This document shows, piece after piece, positions 51,764 through 59,782 of a stretch of 64,000 nt of DNA. A program made the position numbers and the translations under genes. Position 1 is the first letter of the stretch. Each line of letters starts with the position of its first letter. The stretch lies in contig CALJHX010000016.1 of the NCBI GenBank assembly GCA_937770485.1, positions 40,943 through 104,942 of the forward strand. The letters run 5' to 3'. This DNA comes from an uncultured Verrucomicrobiae bacterium (lineage in GTDB: Bacteria > Verrucomicrobiota > Verrucomicrobiia > Limisphaerales > UBA1096). The notes under the pieces were generated by a model. The model did not search any database and was not told the origin of the DNA. It was given only the letters and a program-made list of their open reading frames with translations.

Positions 51764-51859
51764 TCCAAGTCGGGCAAGCTTCGCGCTGTCCGTCTTGGTC
51801 TGGTGCTACGGATTAGGGAAGCGGACTACGAGTCATTCCTCGAACAGAACCGCGATTAG
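51761..51859 (+). pseudogene. C-terminal remnant of an excisionase-type HTH_17 protein
   Basis: The plus strand codes HSKSGKLRAVRLGLVLRIRE and then ADYESFLEQNRD before TAG at 51857. GKLRAVRLG-x-x-x-RIRE-x-D-x-x-xFL is the second half of the helix-turn-helix_17 family of MerR-like/excisionase proteins. The first helix-turn-helix half is replaced by the 9-bp tandem repeat. A terminator follows 23 bases later. Fits the recombinase remnants of the same island. Confidence 0.55.
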
Positions 51860-51881
51860 GCAGGGTAAGATGTTCATCACT

Positions 51882-51915
51882 ACCCGTACTGGCTTTCGCT
51901 GGTGCGGGTTTTTTG
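51882..51915 (+). terminator. Rho-independent terminator before umuD
   Basis: ACCCGTACT / GGTGCGGGT stem (two G-T pairs), ten-base loop and a T run. It overlaps the most upstream possible umuD start (51902), which argues for the ATG at 51932. Confidence 0.75.
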
Positions 51916-51931
51916 TTTCAATCCCCTTGCT

Positions 51932-52345
51932 ATGCAACTTTGTCAGGCAACCAGAGGGAATGAAGTAGTTTTCGACCTGTTCGATGAATGCGTCAGTGCG
52001 GGATCGCCTCAACCTCCCTTTGGTCAATCTGCCGAAAAAGTGAACCTCAACGATCTGCTAACAGTCAACGAGGTCGCTACTTTCTTTTGCCGTGTTTCGG
52101 GCCGCTCAATGGAACCGACAATGCGTGATGGCGATATTCTGATGGTGGATAAAAGTATCGAACCCAAGATTAACTTGGTGGTGATTGCCACCGTTAATGG
52201 CGAGATGACCGTGAAGCGGTTAACTGAAGTCAATGGGAACCTGACACTTACTGCTGACAACCCGAAATACCCGAATGTGAATGTCGAAGATTTCGATGAG
52301 TCAATGATTTGGGGTGTGGTAAAGAACGTAATACATTCGTTATAA
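51932..52345 (+). CDS. umuD: UmuD-like S24 self-cleaving peptidase
   Basis: 137 residues from ATG 51932, close to E. coli UmuD (139). Catalytic Ser59 is in SGRSMEPTMRDGD and Lys95 in GEMTVKRLT. An Ala-Gly bond at residues 23-24 (VSAGSPQP) sits where UmuD/LexA proteins cleave themselves on RecA contact. The processed form would be the subunit of a translesion polymerase, but no umuC follows: the next gene is an unrelated DUF2071 protein. No LexA box was recognised upstream. Confidence 0.85.
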   Translation: MQLCQATRGNEVVFDLFDECVSAGSPQPPFGQSAEKVNLNDLLTVNEVATFFCRVSGRSMEPTMRDGDILMVDKSIEPKINLVVIATVNGEMTVKRLTEVNGNLTLTADNPKYPNVNVEDFDESMIWGVVKNVIHSL

Positions 52346-52403
52346 TTACGCCCCGCAGATTTATTTTAGGTTAAATTACGTTATCTTTCTTTAAATAATT
52401 ATA

Positions 52404-53057
52404 ATGAGCGACATCATTTCTATGAACTGGACCAAGGTATTGTTCTTGAACTTAGAAGTAGATAAAGACCATCTCAGGACTCATATTCCCAGCGAGTTAG
52501 AAATAAGGACGCATAACAAAAAATCCTATATTTCACTTGTATTCTTCAATTTAGAAGGCCCAGGTATAGATTTTTTTAATATCCCTCTTTCGTTATCTGA
52601 ATTTAATATTAGAACTTATGTTCGATATAAATCTTACGAAGGTATATATTTTCTTACGCTCGATGTTAACAATTGTTTACTTCCAATATTTGTTAATAAA
52701 TTTTTCAAACTTAATTACCACAAAAATTCTGTAGATTATAATACAGAAAAAAATTTAAAACGTGCCAATTGGACGAATAGAAAATTTAATTTAACTAACT
52801 TTTCTTTCTTATTTGAAGTTGGAGAACCGATGCAAACAAGCTCCTATTCTCATTTCATAACAGAAAATTATCTTTATTTAAGTAAACCTATAAATAGTAT
52901 CTATTATAATAAGGTTTATCATAAAAAATGGGATCTTAATCATGTAGATTTACATCAGATCAAAAACCTTAAACTATTCGAAGAAAACTCAATTCATTCC
53001 GCTTTTTATGGTGATCAACTAAAGGTAAGAACCGGATTCCCGGTAAAACTAACATGA
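52404..53057 (+). CDS. DUF2071 (YqjF-like) protein, very AT-rich
   Basis: 217 residues. WTKVLFLNLEVDKDHLRTHI, PSELEIRTHNKKSYISLVFF and NIRTYVRYKSYEGIYFLTLD follow the DUF2071/YqjF family pattern (acetoacetate-decarboxylase-like fold, function unknown). Base composition is far more AT-rich than anything else here, with many AAT, TTA and ATA codons. This suggests recent arrival from a low-GC donor such as a Bacteroidota. Adjacent recombinase remnants fit that view. Confidence 0.78.
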   Translation: MSDIISMNWTKVLFLNLEVDKDHLRTHIPSELEIRTHNKKSYISLVFFNLEGPGIDFFNIPLSLSEFNIRTYVRYKSYEGIYFLTLDVNNCLLPIFVNKFFKLNYHKNSVDYNTEKNLKRANWTNRKFNLTNFSFLFEVGEPMQTSSYSHFITENYLYLSKPINSIYYNKVYHKKWDLNHVDLHQIKNLKLFEENSIHSAFYGDQLKVRTGFPVKLT

Positions 53058-53199
53058 AAATAAAGCCTAAATATCAAATATATCTTTTGTAATATAATTG
53101 CAAATACAACTGTCTATATTACTAATAAGCTTTCCCCTGAAATAAATAAAAAGCCTAAATGCGGCAAGTGTGGGCCAAGGTTTTTGCCTTTAACGGCAG
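53058..53199. other. AT-rich spacer, no gene
   Basis: Very AT-rich continuation of the DUF2071 segment up to the recombinase remnant. Two AAAAAGCCTAAAT-like stretches (about 53061 and 53146) are a possible short direct repeat. Confidence 0.3.
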
Positions 53200-53745
53200 C
53201 TATCGGCAGTGGGTCGGCAGGATAGCCCAGAATGCCTTTGCCTGCTCCTTTGTGACCGCACCGTTGTAGTCGTTCTTGAACAGCGTGGTGTTGGGGTGGC
53301 CGAGGTTCTTTGAAGTCAAACCGGCATCGTTGTGCTGGGCAAAGTGGTAAGATGCATAACAGTGGCGTAGGCAGTCGTCCGGCTAATCCCTGCCTATGAC
53401 CTTCTTGGCTTTTATAAATTTGCACTTCAGGTTTTTGACCTTCTGAAATGAACCGTCCCGTTTCTTGATGTGCTTGATCCACTTGTTGAAGTTTTGAGTA
53501 AGCGGCTCAATCCACCGGTCTTCACCGTCCTTGGCAATTTCCTTTGGGACAAATATCTGATCCTCGTTGATGTCGTCGTCGATCATATTAAGTGCTTCCC
53601 GCTCGGGTCGCAGCCCGCCAAAAACACAGAGGCAAGCGTAGGGCGTCAGCGTTGGCTCCTCGGTCTCGCAGTAGGTCAGAAGCTTTTTGACCTCTCCAGG
53701 TGTGAGCACTTGCAGTTTCCGGCGACAGGGTATGATACAATACAA
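53200..53745 (-). pseudogene. Tyrosine recombinase remnant (C-terminal catalytic part, frameshifted)
   Basis: The minus strand codes LTPGEVKKLLTYCETEEPT, VFGGLRPEREALNMI (first catalytic Arg) and WIEPLTQNFNKWIKHI. It breaks near 53383 (VIGRD stop) and continues one frame over as DCLRHCYASYHFAQ (R-H-x-x-Y-like), AGLTSKNLGHPNTTLFKNDY (H and nucleophile Tyr) and FWAILPTHCR to a TAG at 53200. The N-terminal DNA-binding half is missing: it is cut at about 53730 by a TPR fragment on the other strand. Homologous to the recombinase at 56778-57922. Confidence 0.75.
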
Positions 53746-53938
53746 CTTAGCGTGCTACTGCGCCCAACTGGGCCAACTGGATGCCGCTCAAGAGTATCTG
53801 GATAAGTCGTACGAGCTTGGGGATGCAAAGCAGATCAAGCTTATGGCGCTCGATGATGAAGATCTAAAGCCGCTATGGGAAGATGAGGCGAAGTTGCGTT
53901 ACTTGGCCCCTTCAGTTTCAATTCCTCGGCAGTCTTAG
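53732..53938 (+). pseudogene. C-terminal TPR-protein fragment
   Basis: 68 codons: MIQYNLACYCAQLGQLDAAQ, YLDKSYELGDAKQIKLMA and LDDEDLKPLWEDEAKL. This is the last tetratricopeptide repeat and ending of a common TPR protein; upstream the frame enters recombinase DNA, so the front is lost. It marks a deletion or insertion junction near 53730. Confidence 0.5.
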
Positions 53939-54037
53939 GTCCTCGTCGAAGGAGGAGACTACAAAGAAGAAGAACATATCATCTTCGCTTTAGCTGACGA
54001 GTGATTGTGTCTATCTGCATTGTTGTAAGGCTCTAGA

Positions 54038-55642
54038 TCACGGCTTCGTTGAATCGACCCAGGGCAATCGATCGAAGGCGTCTTTGAGGCGGGGATCACC
54101 GGTGGTATCCATCACCTGCTCAACCCGACCGCGCAGTGTTGTGAGGACAGAGCGCAATTCTGGAGCGGTGGCCAAATTGACCAATTGATTAGGATCCTTT
54201 TTCAAGTCGTAGAGTTCCTCGCCGGATCGGTGGTGCATCGTCAGATGGAAGAGGTCCTTGTCACCAGGCTTTTCACGCCGCGACATCATCCAGGCCTTGG
54301 TGAGGCTGCCATCGAGATCTCGGTAAGCGGGTGTTGTTGACAGTCCCATCTTGTAGAGATCATCCGACTCGGTAAGTTCCGCTGCGTTGTATGGATCGCC
54401 CATAGGCCAACGTTCGTGCTTGAAGTTACGAATGTAGAGATAGTTCTTGGTGCGGACCGCACGAATCGGATAAGGCATATTGCCTGGTCGGGAATTGTGG
54501 AAGTGAAGCTCGCGACCGATGATCACAGAGTCCCACTTCGGATCGATCCAACCGCTCTTTTTGCTGGATAGTTTATGTAAAAAGCTGCGGCCGTCCATCG
54601 TCGCTGGCACTTTAACTTCCGAGAGATCAAGTAAAGTCGGTCCTATGTCCATGACGCTGACAAAATCCTCGACGCGTCTGCCGGAGGGAATTCCTTTCGG
54701 CCAGCGAACCATCAGGGGAACACGTGTGGCGAGATCGTAACAGTTAGTCTTGCCACGCGGGACGCCGGGAATGCCATGATCGCCAGAGAGAATCACCACG
54801 GTATTATCGAGTTCACCGAAGCTTTTGAGTTCATCGAGCATCGCGCCAAGCATGAGATCGAGAGCGAGCACTTCGCCGAGGTAATCCGAAAAATCGCGCC
54901 GCACATCGTGGGCATCGGGCAGGAACTTCGGGAGCAATCCCACCAGCGAATCGGGTTCGATGCCCCAAAGATCCATCCCGGAGTCGGGGGTGTAAGGGCG
55001 ATGGACGTTGATGCTTCCAAAAACGAAGAAAAAGGACTGCTCTTCGGATCTGCCGGCTAGCACTTGCCGAATTTCCTGACGGCAGTTTTCGACAATCTCA
55101 TCGTGCCTGCTTTTGCGCTCGGCCTGGCTCTTTGCCGCCCCCACATAGAGCCCATATTGTTCATATCCGACTTTCCCCAGAGAACGCACGTTCTTCGGAT
55201 GCGGGCTTGGAGTGAAAGCAAATGTCTTCCTCGACTTCTGCACGTAATACCCACTTTCGCGGATGAGATCGCCAAACTTCGGCAGGCTTTGCATGGGATT
55301 ATAGTACCCTTTCCAATTGCTTGCCTTGCCATTGAGAAAAGCGCCTGAACCACAGTTCCAAAAGTAACGTCCTGTAGCGAGCGAGGCACGACAAGGGTTG
55401 CAGGACGCGACAGGGACAAATGCGTTATCAAAAACCACCCCTTCACGACCAATGCGATCAATATTGGGTGTTGAGATTACATCGTTGAGGGAAGGATTAT
55501 TAGTATCAGCGTAGATGCTCGCATAACGCCCCCAATCATCTGCAAAGAAGAACAAAATATTGGGCCGCTGCTCCGCTGCATGGACGCCGTCAGTTACGAA
55601 TACGATCAGTACGGCTGCAATTGCTATTAGTTTTTGTTTCAT
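54038..55642 (-). CDS. Secreted sulfatase (arylsulfatase A superfamily)
   Basis: 534 residues. Signal peptide MKQKLIAIAAVLIVFVTDGVHA, whose DNA partly resembles the shared head. RPNILFFFADDWGR supplies metal ligands, and C81-N-P-C-R85 with ASLATGR is the formylglycine C-x-P-x-R signature (Cys instead of the usual Ser in the fourth position). VILSGDHGIPG gives the second metal site. VPATMDGRSFL and RSGEELYDLKKDPNQLVNLA are typical of S1-family polysaccharide sulfatases. Its ATG overlaps the end of the ankyrin tail (ATGA at 55642). The family specificity is not decidable. Confidence 0.9.
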   Translation of the reverse strand: MKQKLIAIAAVLIVFVTDGVHAAEQRPNILFFFADDWGRYASIYADTNNPSLNDVISTPNIDRIGREGVVFDNAFVPVASCNPCRASLATGRYFWNCGSGAFLNGKASNWKGYYNPMQSLPKFGDLIRESGYYVQKSRKTFAFTPSPHPKNVRSLGKVGYEQYGLYVGAAKSQAERKSRHDEIVENCRQEIRQVLAGRSEEQSFFFVFGSINVHRPYTPDSGMDLWGIEPDSLVGLLPKFLPDAHDVRRDFSDYLGEVLALDLMLGAMLDELKSFGELDNTVVILSGDHGIPGVPRGKTNCYDLATRVPLMVRWPKGIPSGRRVEDFVSVMDIGPTLLDLSEVKVPATMDGRSFLHKLSSKKSGWIDPKWDSVIIGRELHFHNSRPGNMPYPIRAVRTKNYLYIRNFKHERWPMGDPYNAAELTESDDLYKMGLSTTPAYRDLDGSLTKAWMMSRREKPGDKDLFHLTMHHRSGEELYDLKKDPNQLVNLATAPELRSVLTTLRGRVEQVMDTTGDPRLKDAFDRLPWVDSTKP

Positions 55643-55802
55643 TCCCCTTCAGCTTTCAATTCTTCACCCGTCTTGCCGCCGTGTTTGCGGAGGGTGTCTA
55701 CGGTTTCAGTGTCATCAGCGTTGTACTTGATGGCATTATCTAGTGGTGTTTTGCCGCCATCATGCTTCGCATTTACATCAGCACCATTAGCCATCAATCT
55801 AC
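55639..55802 (-). pseudogene. Head-less ankyrin fragment with tail module
   Basis: Minus-strand frame LMANGADVNAKHDGGKTPLD then NAIKYNADDTETVDTLRKHG and the GGKTGEELKAEGE tail. Upstream of about 55802 the DNA belongs to the esterase, read in another frame. So an ankyrin gene has kept its last repeat and tail while its body was replaced. The tail end overlaps the sulfatase start. Confidence 0.7.
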
Positions 55803-56708
55803 GGTTGTCTTGATTCCCGCGGACTCGAGGAATTTCCATATATCCTGATAGATTTGCGTGAGTTCCTTAGGAGAGAATTCACCGTGTTTCTTTCCCGTGA
55901 AGGTCAGTAGCCGTTCCTTTATTCCAACTTTTCGGAGCTTTTTGTGCATGTTCACCGCTTGCTCGTATGGTACCGCTGCATCCTCGGTTCCGTGTATCGT
56001 GATAACCGGAGCGCCTCCATTACGAACATAGTTGATCGGTGAAAGTGTGCGCACATATTCGTCGATATCAGCATCCTCGCCGAACCAATGAATTGGTGCC
56101 GGATTTATCGAAAAGTCAGTTGCCCCGTACCAATTTACAATCGCAGCAACTTTTTTGTTTTCGCCTATTTTCAATTTTCCACCGCATAGGATATCGCCTT
56201 CTCTGAGCATGCCGGTTAAAAGTGAAAGAAGTCCACCTGCTGACCCGCCGCTAACCACAACTCGGTCGGGGTCGATGTCGTACTTCTCGGCGTTGGCATA
56301 CACCCACTCCAAAGCGACTAGGCAATCGTCCACTGCAGCTGGGGCTTTGGCATCTTGAGCCAAGCGGTAGTTGATGCTGATTACAACCCAATCTCGATAA
56401 ACATAGGGCAGCACATTTAGAGCACGTTCGTCTTTGGATCCTTCAACCATACCCCCGCCATGGATATACAACAATGTTGGCTTTTTACCCTTACCATCGT
56501 TCACCCACCATGGATGTTCGCCGATGTATTTGTCCGGGAGGTATATGTTGAGGCGCAGTTTTTTTTCGCCAACCGTTCGATAAACTACATCATGCTTTAC
56601 GAGCCCCATATTCAACGCCGCGGCTTGATCGATTGATTGGGCGGGGCGGAAGGCGCATCCGGCAGTCAAAATTACGGCTGCGATTGTTGTGAGTAGGAGG
56701 TGTTTCAT
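55794..56708 (-). CDS. Alpha/beta-hydrolase (BD-FAE/HSL-like) esterase lipoprotein
   Basis: 304 residues. The head MKHLLLTTIAAVILTAGC is the shared array head with lipobox TAGC. The body has the oxyanion motif YIHGGGMVEGSKDE, INYRLAQDAKAPAAVDDCLV, nucleophile VSGGSAGGLLSLL (GxSxG), the acid loop VITIHGTEDAAVPYEQA and the His in GKKHGEFSP: a complete catalytic triad of the BD-FAE/carbohydrate-esterase group. The native end (FLESAGIKTTVD) runs eight bases into the ankyrin fragment. An esterase inside an ankyrin-lipoprotein shell. Confidence 0.87.
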   Translation of the reverse strand: MKHLLLTTIAAVILTAGCAFRPAQSIDQAAALNMGLVKHDVVYRTVGEKKLRLNIYLPDKYIGEHPWWVNDGKGKKPTLLYIHGGGMVEGSKDERALNVLPYVYRDWVVISINYRLAQDAKAPAAVDDCLVALEWVYANAEKYDIDPDRVVVSGGSAGGLLSLLTGMLREGDILCGGKLKIGENKKVAAIVNWYGATDFSINPAPIHWFGEDADIDEYVRTLSPINYVRNGGAPVITIHGTEDAAVPYEQAVNMHKKLRKVGIKERLLTFTGKKHGEFSPKELTQIYQDIWKFLESAGIKTTVD

Positions 56709-56777
56709 TTCAACATGACCTAGAAAGTTGAGAAGATGCTCCTATAATTATCACACGGCGTAAAGCCCTTCCCCCCC

Positions 56778-57922
56778 CTACCCCCCGGGTGCAATTGACC
56801 AGAACCTCTCCGCCTCCGCCCGGGTCACGGCGTTGTTGTAGTCCTTCCTCAGCAGCGTTGGGCTTGGGTGGCCTAGGTTCTTTGCTGTCAGCCCGGCGTC
56901 CCGGTACATGGCAAAGTGGTAGCTCGCATAGGAATGACGCATGGCATCGTGTGGCCAGCCCTACCCAGCACCTCCCTAGCCCGCTCCCAGCGCCGCCTGA
57001 GGTTTCTTAAGGGTAACGGTGATTTACTGCTGTCCCTGATAGCCCTGATCCATTCCACGAGGTTCGGCGTCAATGGCTCTATGATCCGGGTCTCTGCATC
57101 CTTCGCAATACTGGCATCCACCGTGATGTGCTCCAGCGTGACATCCGCCCAGTCCATGCCGGTCGCCTCCAGTTCGGGCCGCAACCCTGCAAAGAGGCAA
57201 AGCACGGGATAAACCAGGAGGCCAGGGTCGTTCGTCTCCACCCATCGCATGAGTTTGTGCAATCCTCCACGCTCAATACCTGCTCCTTCCTGCGGCTGCG
57301 CTTGGCAAGCATGATCCGCTTCCTTGTCGCCCGGCCGGGCATGGCAGCCACCACCGGGTTCACCTCAATGAGTCCCTTCTGGACGCCCCAAGAGAAGATG
57401 GTTCGCAGGTCGGTGAGGTAGCCCAGTCGGGTCCTTAGGCTAACACCAAGGGTATCAACGAAGGTTGTCGCGTCTGCAGCATCCAGCTCATCCATCAACC
57501 TCCCTTCATGTCTGGAGGCGAACCGTAGCAGGACCGAGCGCAGGGATTGCAGGCTCCTTGGTGACACACCCTCGGCTTCCTTGTCTTCCAGGCAGCGCTT
57601 TACGGCGTTCCCAATCTCGATCCCCGGGACCCTTTGCTTGCTCAAGCTGCCTCTCGTGTAACCTGGCCACGTCCCAGAGTTCGTAACCTTTTTCCCTGGC
57701 GCGTTCGTGGATGGCAAAGAGTTCGCGCTTCTCGTGGGGAGGCAGCAGGTCAAACGGTTCGGGTGCGTTGCCTTGGGCGAGGAGTTCCAGTCGGCGTTGT
57801 TTCTCCTGCTCGGCCTCCTGCCTGGTGGGATAACTCCTTGTTCGTTCCCTGCCCTGCTCGAACCACACGACATGGTAGACGTTTCGTTCCCGCTTATGCC
57901 TTACAAAGACGGCTTGTTTCAT
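56778..57922 (-). pseudogene. Tyrosine recombinase/integrase with three frameshifts, next to tRNA-fMet
   Basis: Start ATG 57922 (MKQAVFVRHKRERNVYHVVW). Frame 1 runs through RSYPTRQEAEQEKQ to about 57635. Frame 2 carries the core-binding domain (LRSVLLRFASRHEG, VDTLGVSLRTRLGYLTDLRT) to about 57263. Frame 3 has the catalytic part with LFAGLRPELEATGMD and IEPLTPNLVEWI to about 56955. A last shift gives DAMRHSYASYHFAMY, AGLTAKNLGHPSPTLLRKDY (catalytic Tyr) and RFWSIAPGG, ending at 56778. Total about 380 codons, normal integrase length. Its 5' end faces the tRNA gene 146 bases away, the classic island position. Dead as it stands. Confidence 0.8.
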
Positions 57923-58067
57923 TTTGGTCCCGTGATGGTCCCGTGATTTCGACCCAAAAAAGCGTATTTCAGGTGCTATACACGTGGACGTTAACGGCAG
58001 GAAACAAGGGAACAATGGACACCAAAAAACCCCCGGCATCATTGAAGATACTCCGAGGGTTTTAAAG

Positions 58068-58144
<77 letters not shown>

Positions 58145-58233
58145 TTCCGAAGGGAAGGTCATCCTGCCACTTAACCACTAACTGTTCAAGCTCATTCCGA
58201 AAACATTTAAAATTGTGCCGAGCCAAGCGCGTT

Positions 58234-58647
58234 CTATTTGCCAATCAAGCCGCTGACATATCCAGCCTGCCGCAGTCGCTCCGCCAGTGTCTCCTCGCCC
58301 TGCGGCAATCCGACGCCGGGAAGCTCATTGCGATGGCCAATGGGATTGGACTCATAGCCGAAGCGGGTTTGATATCGTCCCGTTATTAGGCCCGCCCTTG
58401 AGGCACTACAAAATGGTGCCGTGACGTAGCCGTTAGTGAATCGCACGCCATTGCCAGCAATCGAGTCGATGTGCGGAGTGGGAATCTCCGTGTTCCCCTG
58501 GCAGCCCAGTTCCCTATAACCCAGGTCATCCGCCAACAGGATGACTATATTTGGCTTGCCCAAGCTACGATCCGCTGCTCGCGTTTGGCCAAACGCTGTA
58601 AAGCTGAGCGCAAACTGACAAATCAGCTTGGCCAACCGGTGTCGCAT
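58234..58647 (-). pseudogene. Sulfatase cut off after the active-site region
   Basis: 137 residues: signal peptide MRHRLAKLICQFALSFTAFG, metal site PNIVILLADDLGYRELGC and formylglycine motif C80-S-A-S-R84 (AGLITGR), then a stop right after AGYVSGLIGK, where full sulfatases continue GKWHLG for another 300 residues. The lost part would lie toward the tRNA-fMet gene 90 bases on. It is the third gene of a minus-strand unit with two Gfo/Idh genes (four bases after the second). Contains palindromes at 58585 and 58628. Confidence 0.7.
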
Positions 58648-58650
58648 GAC

Positions 58651-59739
58651 TTAGCCCTCAGGGTACTCCACGTCGAACCAAGTTTTCTCGGCAGCCGCCT
58701 TGAGCGCAAGGTCCATCACGGATTGCACTCGTGCGCCCTGGAGGAAGGACGGATTGCACTCGCGCTGGTTTTGAATGGCGTCGATGAACTCGAAATCCTG
58801 ATCCCAGCGAAAGGCAATGCCGGGATCGCCCTGCGAAGGATCCCGGCTGCTTCCCTGCCAAGTGAGGAACTCACGGGGAACATCGACTGTCTCTAGGCCG
58901 GCCTGGCCCCTGCGCGCGATTTGAAATTGGTTGGGGTTTGCGAGCTGGAACACCATCGTAGCCTCGCTGCCGTTGATCTCGCAATAATCCTGGCTGCGAG
59001 CACCCTCACCACGACCCGTGGCCAGCTTGCTGCTCTCGAGCACGCCGGTTGCCTGGTTTTCAAACTCGGCGATCACGGTGACCCAGTCCTCGAGATCGGA
59101 CTCGAGCCCCTGCCTGTCGTCGATGAATCGGCGTGTATCGGCAGTGAGGCGTTTCATGTCGCCAATGAGAAAATGCGCATAGTCGAGTCGGTGCGAAAGC
59201 ATGTCGCCCAATTCGCCCGAGCCGGCCATGTGGCTAAGCTGCCGCCAGCCGATGCTGCGGTCGCCCCAGTCCTGAAGACGGCAGGTGCGGATGTGATACG
59301 GCTGACCGATATCGCCATTCTCGACGAGGTGTTTCATGTAGCGCATCGCCGGCACAAAGCGATAGGTGAACGCGGTCATGTGGCGGACGTTGTTCTCGCT
59401 GGCGCAACGGAACATGTCGAGCGTCTCCTGACGGTTCATACCAAGCGGTTTTTCGCAGAGGACGTGCTTGCCGTTTTTGGCGGCGGCAATCGCCATTGGT
59501 GCGTGGGTGAAGTTAGGCGTGGCGATGATGACGGCGTGAATGTCGTCGCGCTGAACGAGTTCGTTGTAATCCTGCGTGTGCACCGGTGCACCGGTTTGCT
59601 GTACGGCGCGCTGAAGCACCTCGGCGCTATTGTCACACAGCCCCACCAGCCTTGTGTCCGGACAGAGTTCCAGTCCCGGAAGATGATTCTGCAACGCAAT
59701 GCCGCCGCAGCCGATGATTCCTACTCCAATAGTTGCCAT
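58651..59739 (-). CDS. Gfo/Idh/MocA-family oxidoreductase
   Basis: 362 residues from ATG 59739 (MATIGVGIIGCGGIALQNHL). An ATG seven codons earlier lies inside a 14-bp palindrome and is less likely. Family blocks: GIIGCGG, HAVIIATPNFTHAPMAIAAA, CEKPLGMNRQE and the C-terminal SGELGDMLSHRLDYAHFLIG. NAD(P)-dependent sugar dehydrogenase by family; substrate unknown. Between another Gfo/Idh gene and the truncated sulfatase, which hints at use of sulfated sugars. Confidence 0.88.
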   Translation of the reverse strand: MATIGVGIIGCGGIALQNHLPGLELCPDTRLVGLCDNSAEVLQRAVQQTGAPVHTQDYNELVQRDDIHAVIIATPNFTHAPMAIAAAKNGKHVLCEKPLGMNRQETLDMFRCASENNVRHMTAFTYRFVPAMRYMKHLVENGDIGQPYHIRTCRLQDWGDRSIGWRQLSHMAGSGELGDMLSHRLDYAHFLIGDMKRLTADTRRFIDDRQGLESDLEDWVTVIAEFENQATGVLESSKLATGRGEGARSQDYCEINGSEATMVFQLANPNQFQIARRGQAGLETVDVPREFLTWQGSSRDPSQGDPGIAFRWDQDFEFIDAIQNQRECNPSFLQGARVQSVMDLALKAAAEKTWFDVEYPEG

Positions 59740-59782
59740 GTCAAACAAGCGCTTGGCCAAGCGGCGGCACTCGCCACCGAGA

